Source of the DNA: Theobroma cacao
Taxonomy: Eukaryota > Streptophyta > Magnoliopsida > Malvales > Malvaceae
Assembly (NCBI RefSeq): GCF_000208745.1
Contig: NC_030851.1
Span: forward strand, 21,998,177-22,062,176
DNA: 64,000 bases
Direction: 5' to 3'
In this document: piece by piece, positions 36,505-48,688 of the stretch
Layout of the letters: each line of letters opens with the position of its first letter
Position numbering within the stretch: position 1 is the first letter of the stretch
Notes under the pieces: generated by a model
Told to the model about the DNA's origin: nothing
Seen by the model: the letters and a program-made list of their open reading frames with translations, nothing else
Databases searched by the model: none
Translations under genes and position numbers: made by a program

Positions 36505-36850
36505 CATGCATGTATCAATACATTTACTAATGTATCAATACATTCTTTTGAATTTCCCTTAAATATATCAATACATGTGCCAATATATTATAGAAATTCA
36601 ACAGAATGCACCATTCCAAAATGTAGAGATACATTTATTGAATGCATCAATAGAATTTTAACAAAATGTTTCCCCAACTTAAATCTGTGAATACATTCCT
36701 ATAATGTATCGATAGTTTTTACATCGAATGTCCCCTGACATGAATTTATCTATGCATCCTTAAATGTATCAATACTTTTCTTATAGAATGCTCCCCCAAA
36801 GCTTGCTGCTAAGAATGTACTGATAAATTGATGGATCTATTGATACATTT
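36505..36850. repeat. TGTATCAATACAT palindrome cluster in G LTR
   Basis: About ten copies of near-palindromes (ATGTATCAATACAT, ATGTATCGATAG, AATATATCAATACAT) have spacers of 10-40 bases. It occupies the same relative place as the ATCTATCGATAGAT cluster of the G LTR at 19968-22690. Confidence 0.85.
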
Positions 36851-37683
36851 GTTCCAAAATCTATCATAATCTTTACCAAGAAGATTAATCTCCAAATAAT
36901 CATCATAGGTATTTTTGCAACTTCTTGGATTTAGTTGAAACTAGTTTTCTAGCTAAAACCCACTACTATTTAACTCAATACTTGTTTAGAAACTGTAAAC
37001 CCATTCCTTCCTACCCTAAGTGCACTTATTTGCTAAGTAAAATATCAAAATCTTTTATATTTAGTGTAACACCCCTAATTTTGATGTGAACCTATGTGTG
37101 TGAGAACTATGATGATATGTTGAAATGGCTAAGCTAACAGATAAGCTTAGTTGAATTTTTGGTGTATATGCCTATAAGATTAAGGGTATGCTTATGTCCA
37201 TAGAGCAATGAATTTGAAATATGAGTATATGAAGGCTCTAAACGATGTTGTGCATATGTTTGGCACATGAATGATAAAGTGCATTATTTGACACTTAGGG
37301 GAATATGATGCTTAAGCAAAATTGTGCTATGGTTTGATTTTTACACTATGTGACATAGAGCATAATGAGCATTTGAAACTTGTGTGATAAGTTTATGCTT
37401 TGATATTGAGCATTCTTGATGAATTAAAATGAAAATGATAATTGTGAAACTTAGACCAGAAAACATTGAGGCTTGATATGGATAATTATGTGGGTTGAAG
37501 CCTAAGTGATATTTTGATATTTAATGATATATTTTAATGTTGTATGTGAAGATTTCATGCTACATGAATGATTTGAAATGAATTGTGAGTGGAAATCAAT
37601 TAAGGAACCTAAAGGAAATAACTTGGGAGTTTGAATTTGGAGTTTTAGAAAGTTAGAATGCAAAAAATGTTCATTCTAGGCAA

Positions 37684-38010
37684 AATGTATCGATACATTC
37701 TTGGTAAAATGAACAATGAAAGCTTTTTGGGAATTTTCTATCGATAGATCCATGAATGTATTGATAGATTTGAAGAACACGAGGGTACAATGCAATTCTA
37801 TTGATACATTATCCAAATGTATCAATAGATTTGAAGTGGGAGACTTTTCACGAAAAAAAAATGTATCTAAAGATTTCTACAATTTATCAATACATTCCAA
37901 GCAGAGAGCAATTTGAATGACATGTATCTATACGTAGCCTTATGTATTGATACATTTAAGGGGAATTCATTAAAAATGTATCGTTACATTCCTAAATGTA
38001 TCGATACATT
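37684..38010. repeat. Mixed TGTATCGATACA and TCTATCGATAGA palindromes
   Basis: Perfect AATGTATCGATACATT is at 37684-37699 and 37995-38010. Perfect TCTATCGATAGA is at 37737-37748. Imperfect copies of both types lie between them. This is the only cluster where both perfect forms sit side by side. Confidence 0.92.
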
Positions 38011-38609
38011 CATGGGCAAAGACAAAAATAAAAAAAGGTTTCAAGCATTCCACCCATTTTAAAAGGAAGTCTGTTTTCTCTTTACCCCCTTCAAAACCCC
38101 TAAGCCCTCAAATGTCATTTGGAGCTCGTATGAGCTAGATCTAAGATTGGGAAATGATTCGGAGGTAAGAGTACACATTTCTGCTATTGATTTTTTATTT
38201 AATTGGTTAATAAAATTGCATCCATTTATTTTTAAATTTGCTATAATTCTCTCCCCTTGAGTTTAATGAGGATTTGGAGGTAAGACTTGAATAACCCAAC
38301 CACTAAGGTAAGGATTTAGCTTATTATTTAAGAATTTAAGCTTTTTTGTTGAGTTAGGTTATTTTGGAAAGTTGAATAGTTTCGAAAGCAAAGAAATAAC
38401 TAACTCGTTTGGATGTTTTGATGTGTTTAAAGAAAAGTTAAAGCTACCTAACTCGTTGGTGAGCTAAAGGAAGGTTGGAGGCTAAGGATTAGAGCTCAAC
38501 TGTGGAGCACCTCAGATTGTCACTCTGAGTGGGTTTTATTATTTGGATAAATGCATGTGATGCATGACGCATTGGTAAATGCCTTGCCTTGTTACTTAAA
38601 TGTTATGTG

Positions 38610-40447
38610 TGTTGGAATGGCATGAAACTCAAAGATAACAATTATCATACACAGCAAAAAATAAAAATTTAAACATACCATGCCATATTGCCACCCATGG
38701 ATCACCTTGGTGGTTTTAATACAAACAAAACTAGAAGAGAAGAATAACCAAAAAATAACATTACCTTTACCAAGTGATGTGTCTATCACAATGGTACCTC
38801 TTCCTAGTCCAACCCATGAACACCACAAAAGGAGCAAAGAACCTGAGCCATTCAAATGCTTGGCCTCCAACGATTGCAAACACAATTGCACTTGAACCTT
38901 AACAAAGAGGGAGGTTTCTTAACTATGCCTTTATACTAGCAAGGTGGACAACAACTTGTCCTCTCCACACAATCTCACTCTTTTTAGTCAAATCACAAAG
39001 TTGGAAACTATTTTTCAAGTCACTCAAGAAAGTGTATGGCGAAGGCTTTCTTGTTAGTTTTCTGACGACTCAATAAACCTAACTTGTGTGTTTCACTTGT
39101 ATTATGAGGAGTAACGGGAGAGTGATACTTATATCTAGGTTAATTAACTTCTTAAATCGTAAATAAGGCCTCAGTGTTATGACCTTTTATAATATTGGCC
39201 CAACACTTAATTAAACCTTTTTAATTAAGTCATTGTAAATTAAAATTTAATTTAATTTACTTTATTTGTTTGCAATTAAGGCATTAATATTATAACTAAT
39301 TATAATATTGGCCTTATACTTAATTGAACTATTTTAATGAAGTCCTTAGAAGTTAAAAACCTAGTGTATGTTTTAAGTTCAATTTAAATCATCACACTCC
39401 CAATTTAATTCATAATGCAACTTATTATGTGTGACCCATTAAGTTCCTAACATGTTGGCAATGGAATTGAATTATAATTTTTATTAAATTAATTAATTCA
39501 ATTCCATAGACCAAGATTGGCATCTATTAATGCATCATGGGCATGCAATTGTTAAGAGAATCAAAGGGTTTTTTGATAACCTTTTAGTGTATAGTCTATC
39601 AGTATAATTCATTCCATCATCATATGTCCTAAAGATGATAAAAACATGGTGTGATGTCTACTTTTATTGATCTCCATATTCGTTCTTGAAGTTAGATCAT
39701 TAGTTTTATAGAGACTTATGAAACTCTTTTTCATACTCTCCAAGTCATCTTGGTCAAAGACTTCAACAAGCAAATATCAACCAAGAACTATTAGGATATG
39801 TCCGCTAAATCACTTGAGGTGATGATTCCTTTCTTGATCACCCATTTGCCTTCACATGCTTCATGCTATACCCAAAAGCTTTTTGTTTTGGCATCTTTGG
39901 TTAGGAACTCATAGGGATGAAATCAAAGCATAGCACTCCACACATAAAACAACCTAGTGTCGCAAGTTTAGGTAGTATTTACACAACTAACACATAAAAA
40001 GTATTGCATAGACACTTGAGTGAAATACTAATGCACTTCTCATGGCAGGTCATGTTTAATGAACTTGCTTTCCTAGGTAAGCAGTTACATTCTAGTTCTA
40101 AGTATCTCTATACTTCAACCTATGAGATTGGTTGCTTACTTCTCAAGTAAGAAACATAGAATGTACCAGTCTCTAGGTATCATTGATGTCCGATTTCAAT
40201 GATACATCAACCAAGAACATTTAGAGATTATGCTTTGATGCATAAGGATCTCATAACTACAATCTATTACAATTCCCATGCAAGGCATATTAATCTCATG
40301 GACTTCATCCAATTAGACTTATAACCCATTATAATTAATATCTTATTGATAAAGGAAAACCTTTAATTATTCAACATGAATGATATTGTTGCATGATTGA
40401 AATCAAGCCTTAACCAATCCAAATTGGTTGCAAGGCTCATCTCAACA
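38610..40447 (-). mobile_element. Copia-type solo LTR (sense minus)
   Basis: The left end is TGTTGGAATGGCATG and the right end CATCTCAACA, so it runs TG...CA. Perfect TSD ATGTG at 38605-38609 and 40448-40452. It is 1838 bp with no coding capacity. It has AT-rich segments and a promoter-like zone (AATAAACCTAACTTG near 39071). It differs from the copia LTR at 8311. Confidence 0.93.
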
Positions 40448-40486
40448 ATGTGAATGCCTATATGAATTTTCCTAGGCTAAAGAACA

Positions 40487-40508
40487 ATATATATATATAT
40501 ATATATAT
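40487..40508. repeat. (AT)n microsatellite
   Basis: About eleven AT dinucleotides within G LTR sequence, just right of the copia solo LTR. Confidence 0.95.
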
Positions 40509-42364
40509 GTGAATTGTATGTGCTGTGTTATGTGCCTTAGTGCAAGCCATCTTATGGCCTATGTTGTGTGAGCTTAGACTAAGAAGTCTAGTGACTATGA
40601 TAGACATCTAGGAGTAGTTTATTCTAGACACTGAACCTCATGGAGGAGTATGATTATTTGATGCCTTAGAGATTTAAGGGCATTTAGAACCGTATCGAGC
40701 TTATAAGCAATTCAAGCTTACCAAATATGATTTGTGGCTTATGTGGACATATGGAATTGTTGAAGGCGCGATAGCCTTGTTCATGAATTATGAAGCCAAA
40801 CTGCCTAAGTATGTAAGGCTATTGAGCCATGATATTTAATGTGAGTTGTTTAAGTATATGAGGCTAGAGAGCCAGATTAATACATAAATTATGACTTGTG
40901 AACTATAAGGCAATGATGGCCCATGAGTTTGATGATGTTTCGTTTGATGGGTGAATTTCGGATGTTGATATGATTTGAGGTTGAATGGAGTCAGACCCTT
41001 GTGATTAGGTGTGTGCCTATAGGGATGGTGGTTTTAATCCTACCTGCAATGCTTTCATGCCACCTTTTGAGAGTATTATGGGTGATGCCATCCGTTGAGA
41101 GATTACTTTGGATGATTATTAGATATGTGATGCCACTCGTCTGAGATTACTCTAGGTGATGTCATCTATTGGAAGATTACTCCAAACGATGATTTAATTC
41201 TCCATCCATTGCTTCAGCACGAGCGTGATTTGATTCTCCACTAGCGGCTTAATCCTTGAGTTTGATTTGACTCCATCGATTGGCCACCATGTGTGATTTG
41301 ATCATGTCTAGGGAAGACCACTCAAATATTGTGATCTAACTTGTGAATGATTTGACATAGCCTTGGATAGGCTCTGATAAATATGATTTGAAATCGACAT
41401 CATACCTTGGCAACTAATGTATGCCTATGAATAATTACTTTGATATAGCTTTGAAGTTAAGCCTAGTGATATATGTAAGACCTCGTATTCCCGTATAGTA
41501 GTCAATGTAACCGTCCTGGTAAAACGAAGGATTAATTGATGCGAATTTATGTGTTAAAAAGCGATAAATAGCGAAAGGAATGCTCAAGAGTAAAATATTC
41601 TACATGCGATGAATTAACAATTAAATAATAATATCCTTGTCGGGGATGAATTAGCAAGCTAAAAGATGAACTGGAAGTGAATCGGGACATAATAAGACGT
41701 TTCGGGACTAGAGGAGACACGTGAAAAATTTTGGAATAAAATAATATTAAACTATTAATATTTAATTAAAGGTTGAAATTAATAATTAAGAATGATTATA
41801 TGGTCAACTCAAGTGGGGGAGAAGAAGTACGAAAGAATTTCGGAGATAAATGACGTAAGTGAGACTCGCGTATTTTTATTAAATTGAGCTAGCGCAGGTA
41901 AGTAAATATTAAAATATTATGGTAATACCGCGTTGAAGTGCAACTTCAATATTTTGATTGTATACATGAAAAGGAAAAGGAATAGAAGAAAATTGAAATT
42001 TAATAAAGGTTGAAAGGACCAAATTATAAAGGATGAAAGCTCAAAGGGTCACACGGTAAATAAAGAATAAAAATTAAAACTAGTTTGTATGAAATTTGAT
42101 CAGTGCAATGGTTGTAAAATGTTGGAAGAATAAAGTGGGGTGAATGAGGTTTGGATGGGACCATGAAAGAATAAATAAAACATAAAGTAGAGATGGTGTA
42201 AAGGTTAAAAGAATAAAATAATGAATAAATGAAGAAAGTTTAACATCAAGAAAATGAGCATGCCTTGGGAATCCGTCTATAAGAAAGATAAAGAAGAAGA
42301 AATAAACGGCAAATTTGGAACAAAGGTGGAAAGGGCAGCCGCCCATGTGCTAATCATGTCAAAA

Positions 42365-42880
42365 AAATTAAAATAATAAAATAGTAATAAAGGGAGAAAA
42401 AATGATGATGATGGGGCCGGCCGCTTGAACAAAAAGGAAAAGAAAAGGAACAAGAAAGGGAGAAAAGAAAGAAAACAAAGGTGTCGGGCATAAAAGAGAG
42501 AAAGAGTAGAATTTTAAGAGAGAGGGAGAGTACGGCGTGCCGAAGGAGAAAGAGGAGAGAGAAGAAAGAAAAAAGAAGAAAAAGAAGAAGAAAGATAGAG
42601 GGGGAGCGGCGTGCCGGAGGAGAAGAAAAGGAAAAAGGAAGAAAAAGGGGGAGCGACGGTGTCGGAGGAGACAGAGGAGAGAGAAGAAAGAAGAAAGAAG
42701 AAAAGAAGTAGAAGAGAAATGTCGGTTGGGCAGAAGGCCGGCAGCAAGCGGAGAAAGGAGAGGAAAAGAAAGAAAAAAAATAAAAAATAAAAAAAATAAA
42801 AAGAAAAGAGGAGCAACAAAAAGAAAGAAAGAAACGGGAAAGGAAGAAAGAATAGCTAGATACATGCACAAACCAATAGC
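42365..42880 (+). repeat. Purine-rich tract with GGAGCGGCGTGCCGGAGG repeats
   Basis: Around 500 bases are dominated by A and G on the plus strand. Three or four imperfect units carry a GAGCGGCGTGCCGGAGGAGA core (near 42528, 42602, 42648). Long ORFs on both strands here (123 aa Arg/Lys/Glu on plus; up to 178 aa Phe/Ser/Leu on minus) are low-complexity products. Confidence 0.9.
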
Positions 42881-43440
42881 AAAGTGGCATCCCGCTATTG
42901 TGAGGTGAGTGGGTGCTAAATTTCAGAAACTATATCCCTATAAATATATTATATATATTACCTTTGATGGTTGATGAAATTGTGAAAAGCATGAGTTGGT
43001 AAAAAACCTTAGGTTGTTTGTGATTGCAATCAAGGATTTTAAATTCATTTTTTTTATATTATACATAAATATATATCTACAAGGTTTTAATTATGGAAAA
43101 ACAAACCTTTGACTGGCTTTTCATTTCAAAATCATACCTTGCAACCTTGTGTGATGTTTAGGCCAATGGCCATTATTTGATTCATGGGATTTGATAAAAA
43201 ATTTATTGATTTCACTTAGCATGCTGATTTGATGGATATGCCATGCTTTGAAATAAATTATGCATAACATTCAATTTATGATTATATTACTTTTGATCTG
43301 TCATGTTTTCCAAATGCATTAAATTGCAATGATTTTCATTTTAACGTGATTGAGATACTCTAGGTAGGACCTCTTACAACATCAGGTTAAGTGTGGTCTT
43401 TGCGCACAAAGTAGTGATTGTTGATTATCGATTTAAATTG

Positions 43441-43620
43441 TAAAGGGGGACTTGAAGCCCTGATTCATATTGAGTGACGTGGGCAGTTCCCACGAGGAGG
43501 TAAAAGGGGACCTGAAAACCCAATTTATATTAGGTGGCGTGGGCAGTTCCCGCGAGTAGGTAAAGGGGGACCTAAAGCCCTGATTTATATATGATGGCGT
43601 GGGCAGTTCCAACGAGTAGG
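43441..43620 (+). repeat. Exact 60-bp tandem repeat x3
   Basis: The units are 43441-43500, 43501-43560 and 43561-43620, each starting TAAA(A/G)GGGGAC and ending CGAG(G/T)AGG. Each contains CGTGGGCAGTTCCCACG, a six-base stem with a five-base loop. The stem is perfect in unit 1 and weakened in units 2 and 3. Confidence 0.95.
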
Positions 43621-44050
43621 TGATGATGTCTAAGAGAGTAAGCCTAAAGGCTATACTAAACCTACCCGAGGATGATGCTCACTTGTGGATTTTTATTACA
43701 TAATGCATGGCATTAACACTTGAAATTTACTATTAAATGGCAAGTGAAATTTACATATTTATTGGTGATTAGTTATTTCACATTTTTATGTTTGAGACTC
43801 TTCATTCTACACTTGCCATTGGATTTACTGTTGACTGAATATCAAAATTGAATGATTTTTTTTAGTACCTTAAATATAACCATTTTCATATATGTTTACT
43901 TATGATTTATTATTCTTAAGACTTGCAAGGTATAAAAACAAAATCTCTCAGTTTAATGGAGTGTGTTTTCTACGCTTACTCTTGAATTTATAAACATTCC
44001 ATCTATATGTTTGTTTCCCCTCCTCGCCTACTCACAGGGCCGATGATCAC

Positions 44051-44067
44051 TGAGTTTGTGAGACTCA
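44051..44067 (+). other. TGAGT-(7)-ACTCA hairpin motif in D LTR
   Basis: TGAGT at 44051-44055 and ACTCA at 44063-44067 can pair. An equivalent hairpin occurs at a similar place in LTR families A, B and C. Confidence 0.7.
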
Positions 44068-45719
44068 CACCCCTCTTATTTCCCCTTTTTATAGATAAGG
44101 ATCAGCCTAGCTGGTATTCATCGATGCATACGGTCCACCGCAGATTAAGTAAAGGCATCTCCTAACCCGCTCTGAGTCGCTCCGCTGCCTAGGGTTATGT
44201 CATAAAGAAATTGTTAGATGTTATAAAATGTTGTAAACTCATGGACATGAATGGTTTAAGACCTTATGATTGATATTTAATTGTTATTATTTTGAATGGA
44301 GTAAACAGTTGTACAATTAATAATATTCACTTACGCACGTGAATGTATATTTAAGGAATCTAACGAAAATCTCAAATGAAGCTTGTTCGTCACTTGACGA
44401 AATTCCTCGAAAGTCTCGGATGCCGGCAGCGATCTAGGAGGGGTCATTACAATATATATATTAGATACAGAGTGTCAAAGCTCAAATTCCGGGCTATGAC
44501 CAGTGCATGGGTCTAATAGGCATAGCCCGCTAAGCCCAAGCAAGCCTATTTATGCAATCCCGATCATTAATTCCAACCATTATTTCTAAAACCACATATT
44601 ACAATTCTCAATTATAAATATTTCCATAATGTTTAATAGCAATCCAATATTCACATTTGTATTATGCTAACATAGTATCACTCATTTGCCACCTTACAGT
44701 GGTATCAGTAATCAAATATACATATTTGATTTTTAACATGAATCTTAGTGGTCTTCATTACTTATACATATACACAAGCATAAGACTCTTGACCATCAGC
44801 GGAGTGACCTTAGGTGAAGGTACAGCTACTGAGATGCCATAGTACCTACCAAGAAGGCGAGCATATGTCTGCGACTCAATCTAGGTCCCAACTTGCCTTC
44901 GAATCTGAAAACATGAAGTTTCAAAATGTGAGTATAAAACTCAGTGAGTGAACATAAAAAGGGAACAAGCAATCAATAGGAAGAATTTGGAAATCATGAT
45001 GCACTTGTTTCAAAAACAATGCAATTGATTTAGTTTCTTCCCAAAAACCCCACATTTCAAACTTTAATTAATAACCTCATGGTGTTGTAAAAACCCAAGA
45101 TCAATCCATGAAGTTAAATGGGTGAAAAACATGTCAAAATCAAGCAAGATAGCAAGCATGGCAGCAAGTTTCTCACTGCAGCAAAGTTCATTCTCGTTGC
45201 AGTGAGATCAGGCAGCCAAAACAAAAAGTTTCTCGCTGTAGAGAGAAACAGTGTTAGTTTGCATGTATTTCAGCTTTTCTAGCATATCTCCTGCTACAGA
45301 AGTCCAATTGACCTGATTTTTTTACCATTAGAAAGATAAGGGATAGGGATTCAACTTTTCTGTTTACACTTTTCCCAGTTCGAACGAGAAGGTGGTCAAA
45401 ATCTTCACCGAAGTAAAAGCTATGCATTAGAACTCGAGAGTTTCTCACTACAGCGAGTTAGCAACCAAAACAGAATGTTTCTCGCTGCAACGAGAATGCT
45501 TTCTTGCTGCAGTGAGAAGCAGGGCAGCTAAGCGTAGAAAGGACCTCTTTTGCACTAAAAATCCATTTGGTGTTGCAATAAAAATCAATTTGCAAGAAAA
45601 TGGGAAATTCTCAAGATTCATCATGCCAAATTTCACATGCATTACAACCATATACCATATTCATGAACTTTTATTCCACAAATATATGTATACTTATATA
45701 CATAAATAAACACCAATAC

Positions 45720-45925
45720 CACCATCATCTCACCCAGCTCATAGGCATCCCCCCACATCATGCACATAGCCGGAGTCATCGTGCTTATCCCCCCACATAG
45801 TGCACAGTCAGTGCCATCGTGTACTTCCCCCCACATCGTGCACACGGGCACTATCATCATCCATCTCCCTCACCACAGTCATCACTGGCATGTGCATCCC
45901 CCCACATCATGCACACGCACAGTTA
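45720..45925 (-). repeat. GTGCATCCCCCCACATCGTGCAC array, LARD 3' LTR
   Basis: Five units are collinear with 61090-61300 in the 5' LTR. By eye about 14 of 190 bases differ between the two arrays. Confidence 0.88.
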
Positions 45926-46175
45926 TAATTATCACACAATATCAAGTATCAATGCACAACATATATATATATATCAACATAATGTAGTAGTGCATGAATC
46001 CATAACAGCCACATGTCACAACATAGAGACAGTATCTCAAAAGGGCTTGTTCCCAAGGCACACGTTTTAAAGAAAAATTGGTTAAAATCATTCAAATGTT
46101 TTGTGCAAATACATTCACATTCCCAAAACAATTTTGAAATGCAAGTTCACTCACTAGTCTTGTTGATTCTTTTGC

Positions 46176-48688
46176 TTGATTATAACCTCAACTAATGCCA
46201 ACTCATATTGGCATATCAATTAAGTGTACATTGCCTAGAACATGTATCTTAATAATATACATCAACGTTGTCTATACATCTCAAAAAAAAAAACTTGACT
46301 TCCAACGGAGGGACTCGGACGAATGTACAGCTACTGAATACCGAGACACCTACCAAAAGATGGATATAAGTCTACAAGGACACCTCATCCTAGTTACCTG
46401 CTGCCTCATGATCTGAAAACATGAAGTTAAAAATGGTGAATATAAACCCAATGAGTGAACAAGGAAGGGAACAAGCATACCATAAGGAATCTTTAATGAA
46501 ATTATGATGCATTCTTTTTCAAAACAATGCAATTTGTTTCTATTCTTATTAAAAACCCCTCATCAAGCCCTTAAATGATTAATCCTTTGAAAATCATGAA
46601 CCCATACATAAGGAACCATTTGAAGAATGAGAGCTTCAATATTACACAAGCAAGTCAAATACGACAACGAATCTTCGCAGCAGCGAGAATGCCTTTCTGC
46701 TGCAACGACGTTAGGATTTAGTTATTAGCCGAACGAGGGTTTCTCAACTAGCCGAGGGTTTCTCACTAAACCTCCCCATTTTAAACTTAACTCATCTAAT
46801 CCATAATGTTGGAAGTCCATGCTCCAATATGGTAGCAAAATAGTGAAAGATAGGGCAGCAATTGGACAAGATAAGAGACAAAAACAGAAGGTTTTTCGCT
46901 GCAGCGAAATTGTAACCTAGAAACAGAAGGTTTCTCGTTGCAGCGAAATTCTTTCTCGCTACAGCGAAATTCAGCTGATGAAACAGAGAGTTTTTCACTG
47001 CAACGAGATTCCTTTTCGCTACAGCGAGAAGCTACAGTGACTATCTTGCTAAAGCGAGAACCAGTTTTGGTAAAGGTTCTCAAACCCGAGAGTTTCTTGC
47101 TGTAGTGAAATACGGAGCACCAAACAAAAATTTTCCTTTCTCCCAAAGAAAAACCACGTTGCTTGAAATGTTCAAAACCAATAAGAAATACACAACAACT
47201 TCCCAAAGTTTAACATACAGAGTTTCACATACCTTACATCCATATACATAACTCATAAACGTATTATAACACACATGTTTACGTATGTATACATATACAT
47301 ATACCCATCACCATCATGCACACCATCCCATCATCATCATCACCAGCTCATGCGCACTCCCTACTCGCACATGGCTGGGTCATCACCGGGCTAGCGCACT
47401 CCCTACTAGCACATAATCGGGTCATCCTCGGCTTATGCGCACTCCCTACTCGCACATAACCGAGTCAATATAATTACACAACATTATATTCAAGCATATA
47501 TGTATATCAACATAATGCAGCCACATAGAAATCCATAATAACCACATATCATAACCTAAACCATTTCACAAGAGCTTGTTCCCAAGGGATTCATTTCTTA
47601 GAAAAGTTGTATAAAATCATTCAAACACTTTGTTCAAAACAGTCATATTCCTAAAACAATTTTGATAGGCAGTCCGCTCACCAATTGATTGTAGAGCCTT
47701 TAGATGACCCCAATTCCTCTAATTGTCCAAATGGGATGATGGGGCTTCCTTATAACCTAGGATCACATTAGCATAAGTAATAGGTCAATTTACATAGTAT
47801 GAACCCTAAAAGCTATCTCTTAGCTAGTTTTCAATTACCACATTAAATGGCTATCTATGTTCACTATCTTAATCACTAAAAGTAATGAACATACTCAACA
47901 ATAAACAGCTCATAAATCCCAATTACTACCCATTTTCTGCAGCTAAAAACCAAGCTTAATTCATCACTTACCCTAGGGCTCCTTTATAGTCAAATTCTCT
48001 CTCAATAGCTTTCAAATAAATGGTGTAATTCTCTCTTTCTCTCTCTAAAACGTCCAGCTAGTGAGAGAAAGTATGAAAACCAGATTTTTGAAGGGTTTTA
48101 AAGTGAGAGGATGAAAGAGCATAAGGGTTTATGGAAGAGTACACCAAAAGCATGAAAATTGGAGCTAGAGAAAGAAAGTTATGGAAGCTTGAAGAAATCT
48201 CCCATGGAAAAATTGAAGAAACGTGAGAGAGGAGAAGGGAAGAAGAAGACCAACTGCTGAAAATTCAAGAAGGTACTGGAAATTTCAAAATATTTATAGC
48301 CAATCTTATCGTTTCCCTTAAAATTACGAAAATGCCCCTCCACCAATTTACTTATTCTCCTTCAATCTTTTATGCAATCTTTTTGCTCTTTTAACACTGG
48401 GACAAGGTCCATAATGGTCTAGACATGTTTGGGTTCATAAAAACTTAAAATTTTAACCAGAGGTGAAAAATGACCATTTTGCCTCTGTTATGAAAATTGT
48501 TGAAACTTCTAGTTTTCTTCGTGTTTTCACCAGCACACATCATTTATGCAGTCTTATACCCATTTTGACCTTAAAATATGACAAAACTTTCTTCTGAAAG
48601 CTTATTAGAGAAAATGATGAAATTACCCTTAGCTCGTATTATTACATCTATGCTTAGTTACAAGCCTATAGAGGTTGAGGGTCTCACA
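46176..48688 (-). mobile_element. LTR family A (sense minus), sense-3' end deleted
   Basis: The right end GGTTGAGGGTCTCACA is normal. The left end is missing: the sequence enters A LTR homology at about AATGCCAACTCATATTGGC. Comparison with the intact 5' LTR shows ~67 bases of host (61559-61625) and ~170 bases of the A LTR are missing at this junction, best explained by one deletion after insertion. No TSD remains. A dense CAGCGAG cluster lies at 46895-47110. Confidence 0.88.

Larger units (their letters stand above)
31313..37064 (-). mobile_element. LTR family G (sense minus), interrupted by an A LTR
   Basis: The left end TGTCAAGACCCAAATTGAGG interrupts the RT motif HSGYHQL. It aligns with the G LTR at 19968, including the AGACAATGTTAGCC equivalent of GATGACATTAGCC that spans the nested insertion. 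About 3.0 kb remain without the insert. At 37064 another G LTR, in the other orientation, begins. The sense-5' end is not identified. Confidence 0.78.
41474..44451 (+). mobile_element. Solo LTR, family D
   Basis: It starts TGTAAGACCTCGTATTCCCG and ends GATCTAGGAGGGGTCATTACA. Perfect TSD ATATA at 41469-41473 and 44452-44456 (a low-complexity TSD). It is 2978 bp. It carries a 500-bp purine-rich tract, a 60-bp tandem triplicate, and the GATCACTGAGTTTGTGAGACTCAC hairpin region. The 41730-41940 part resembles B LTRs (GAAAAATTTTGGAATAAAA, GGGGGAGAAGAAG), so the 5' modules are shared. Confidence 0.92.

Noticed and set aside
42354..42908. Long ORFs on both strands (123 aa plus, 101-178 aa minus)
   Set aside because: They are products of a purine-rich low-complexity tract in a D LTR. 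Overlapping frames on both strands are open for the same reason.
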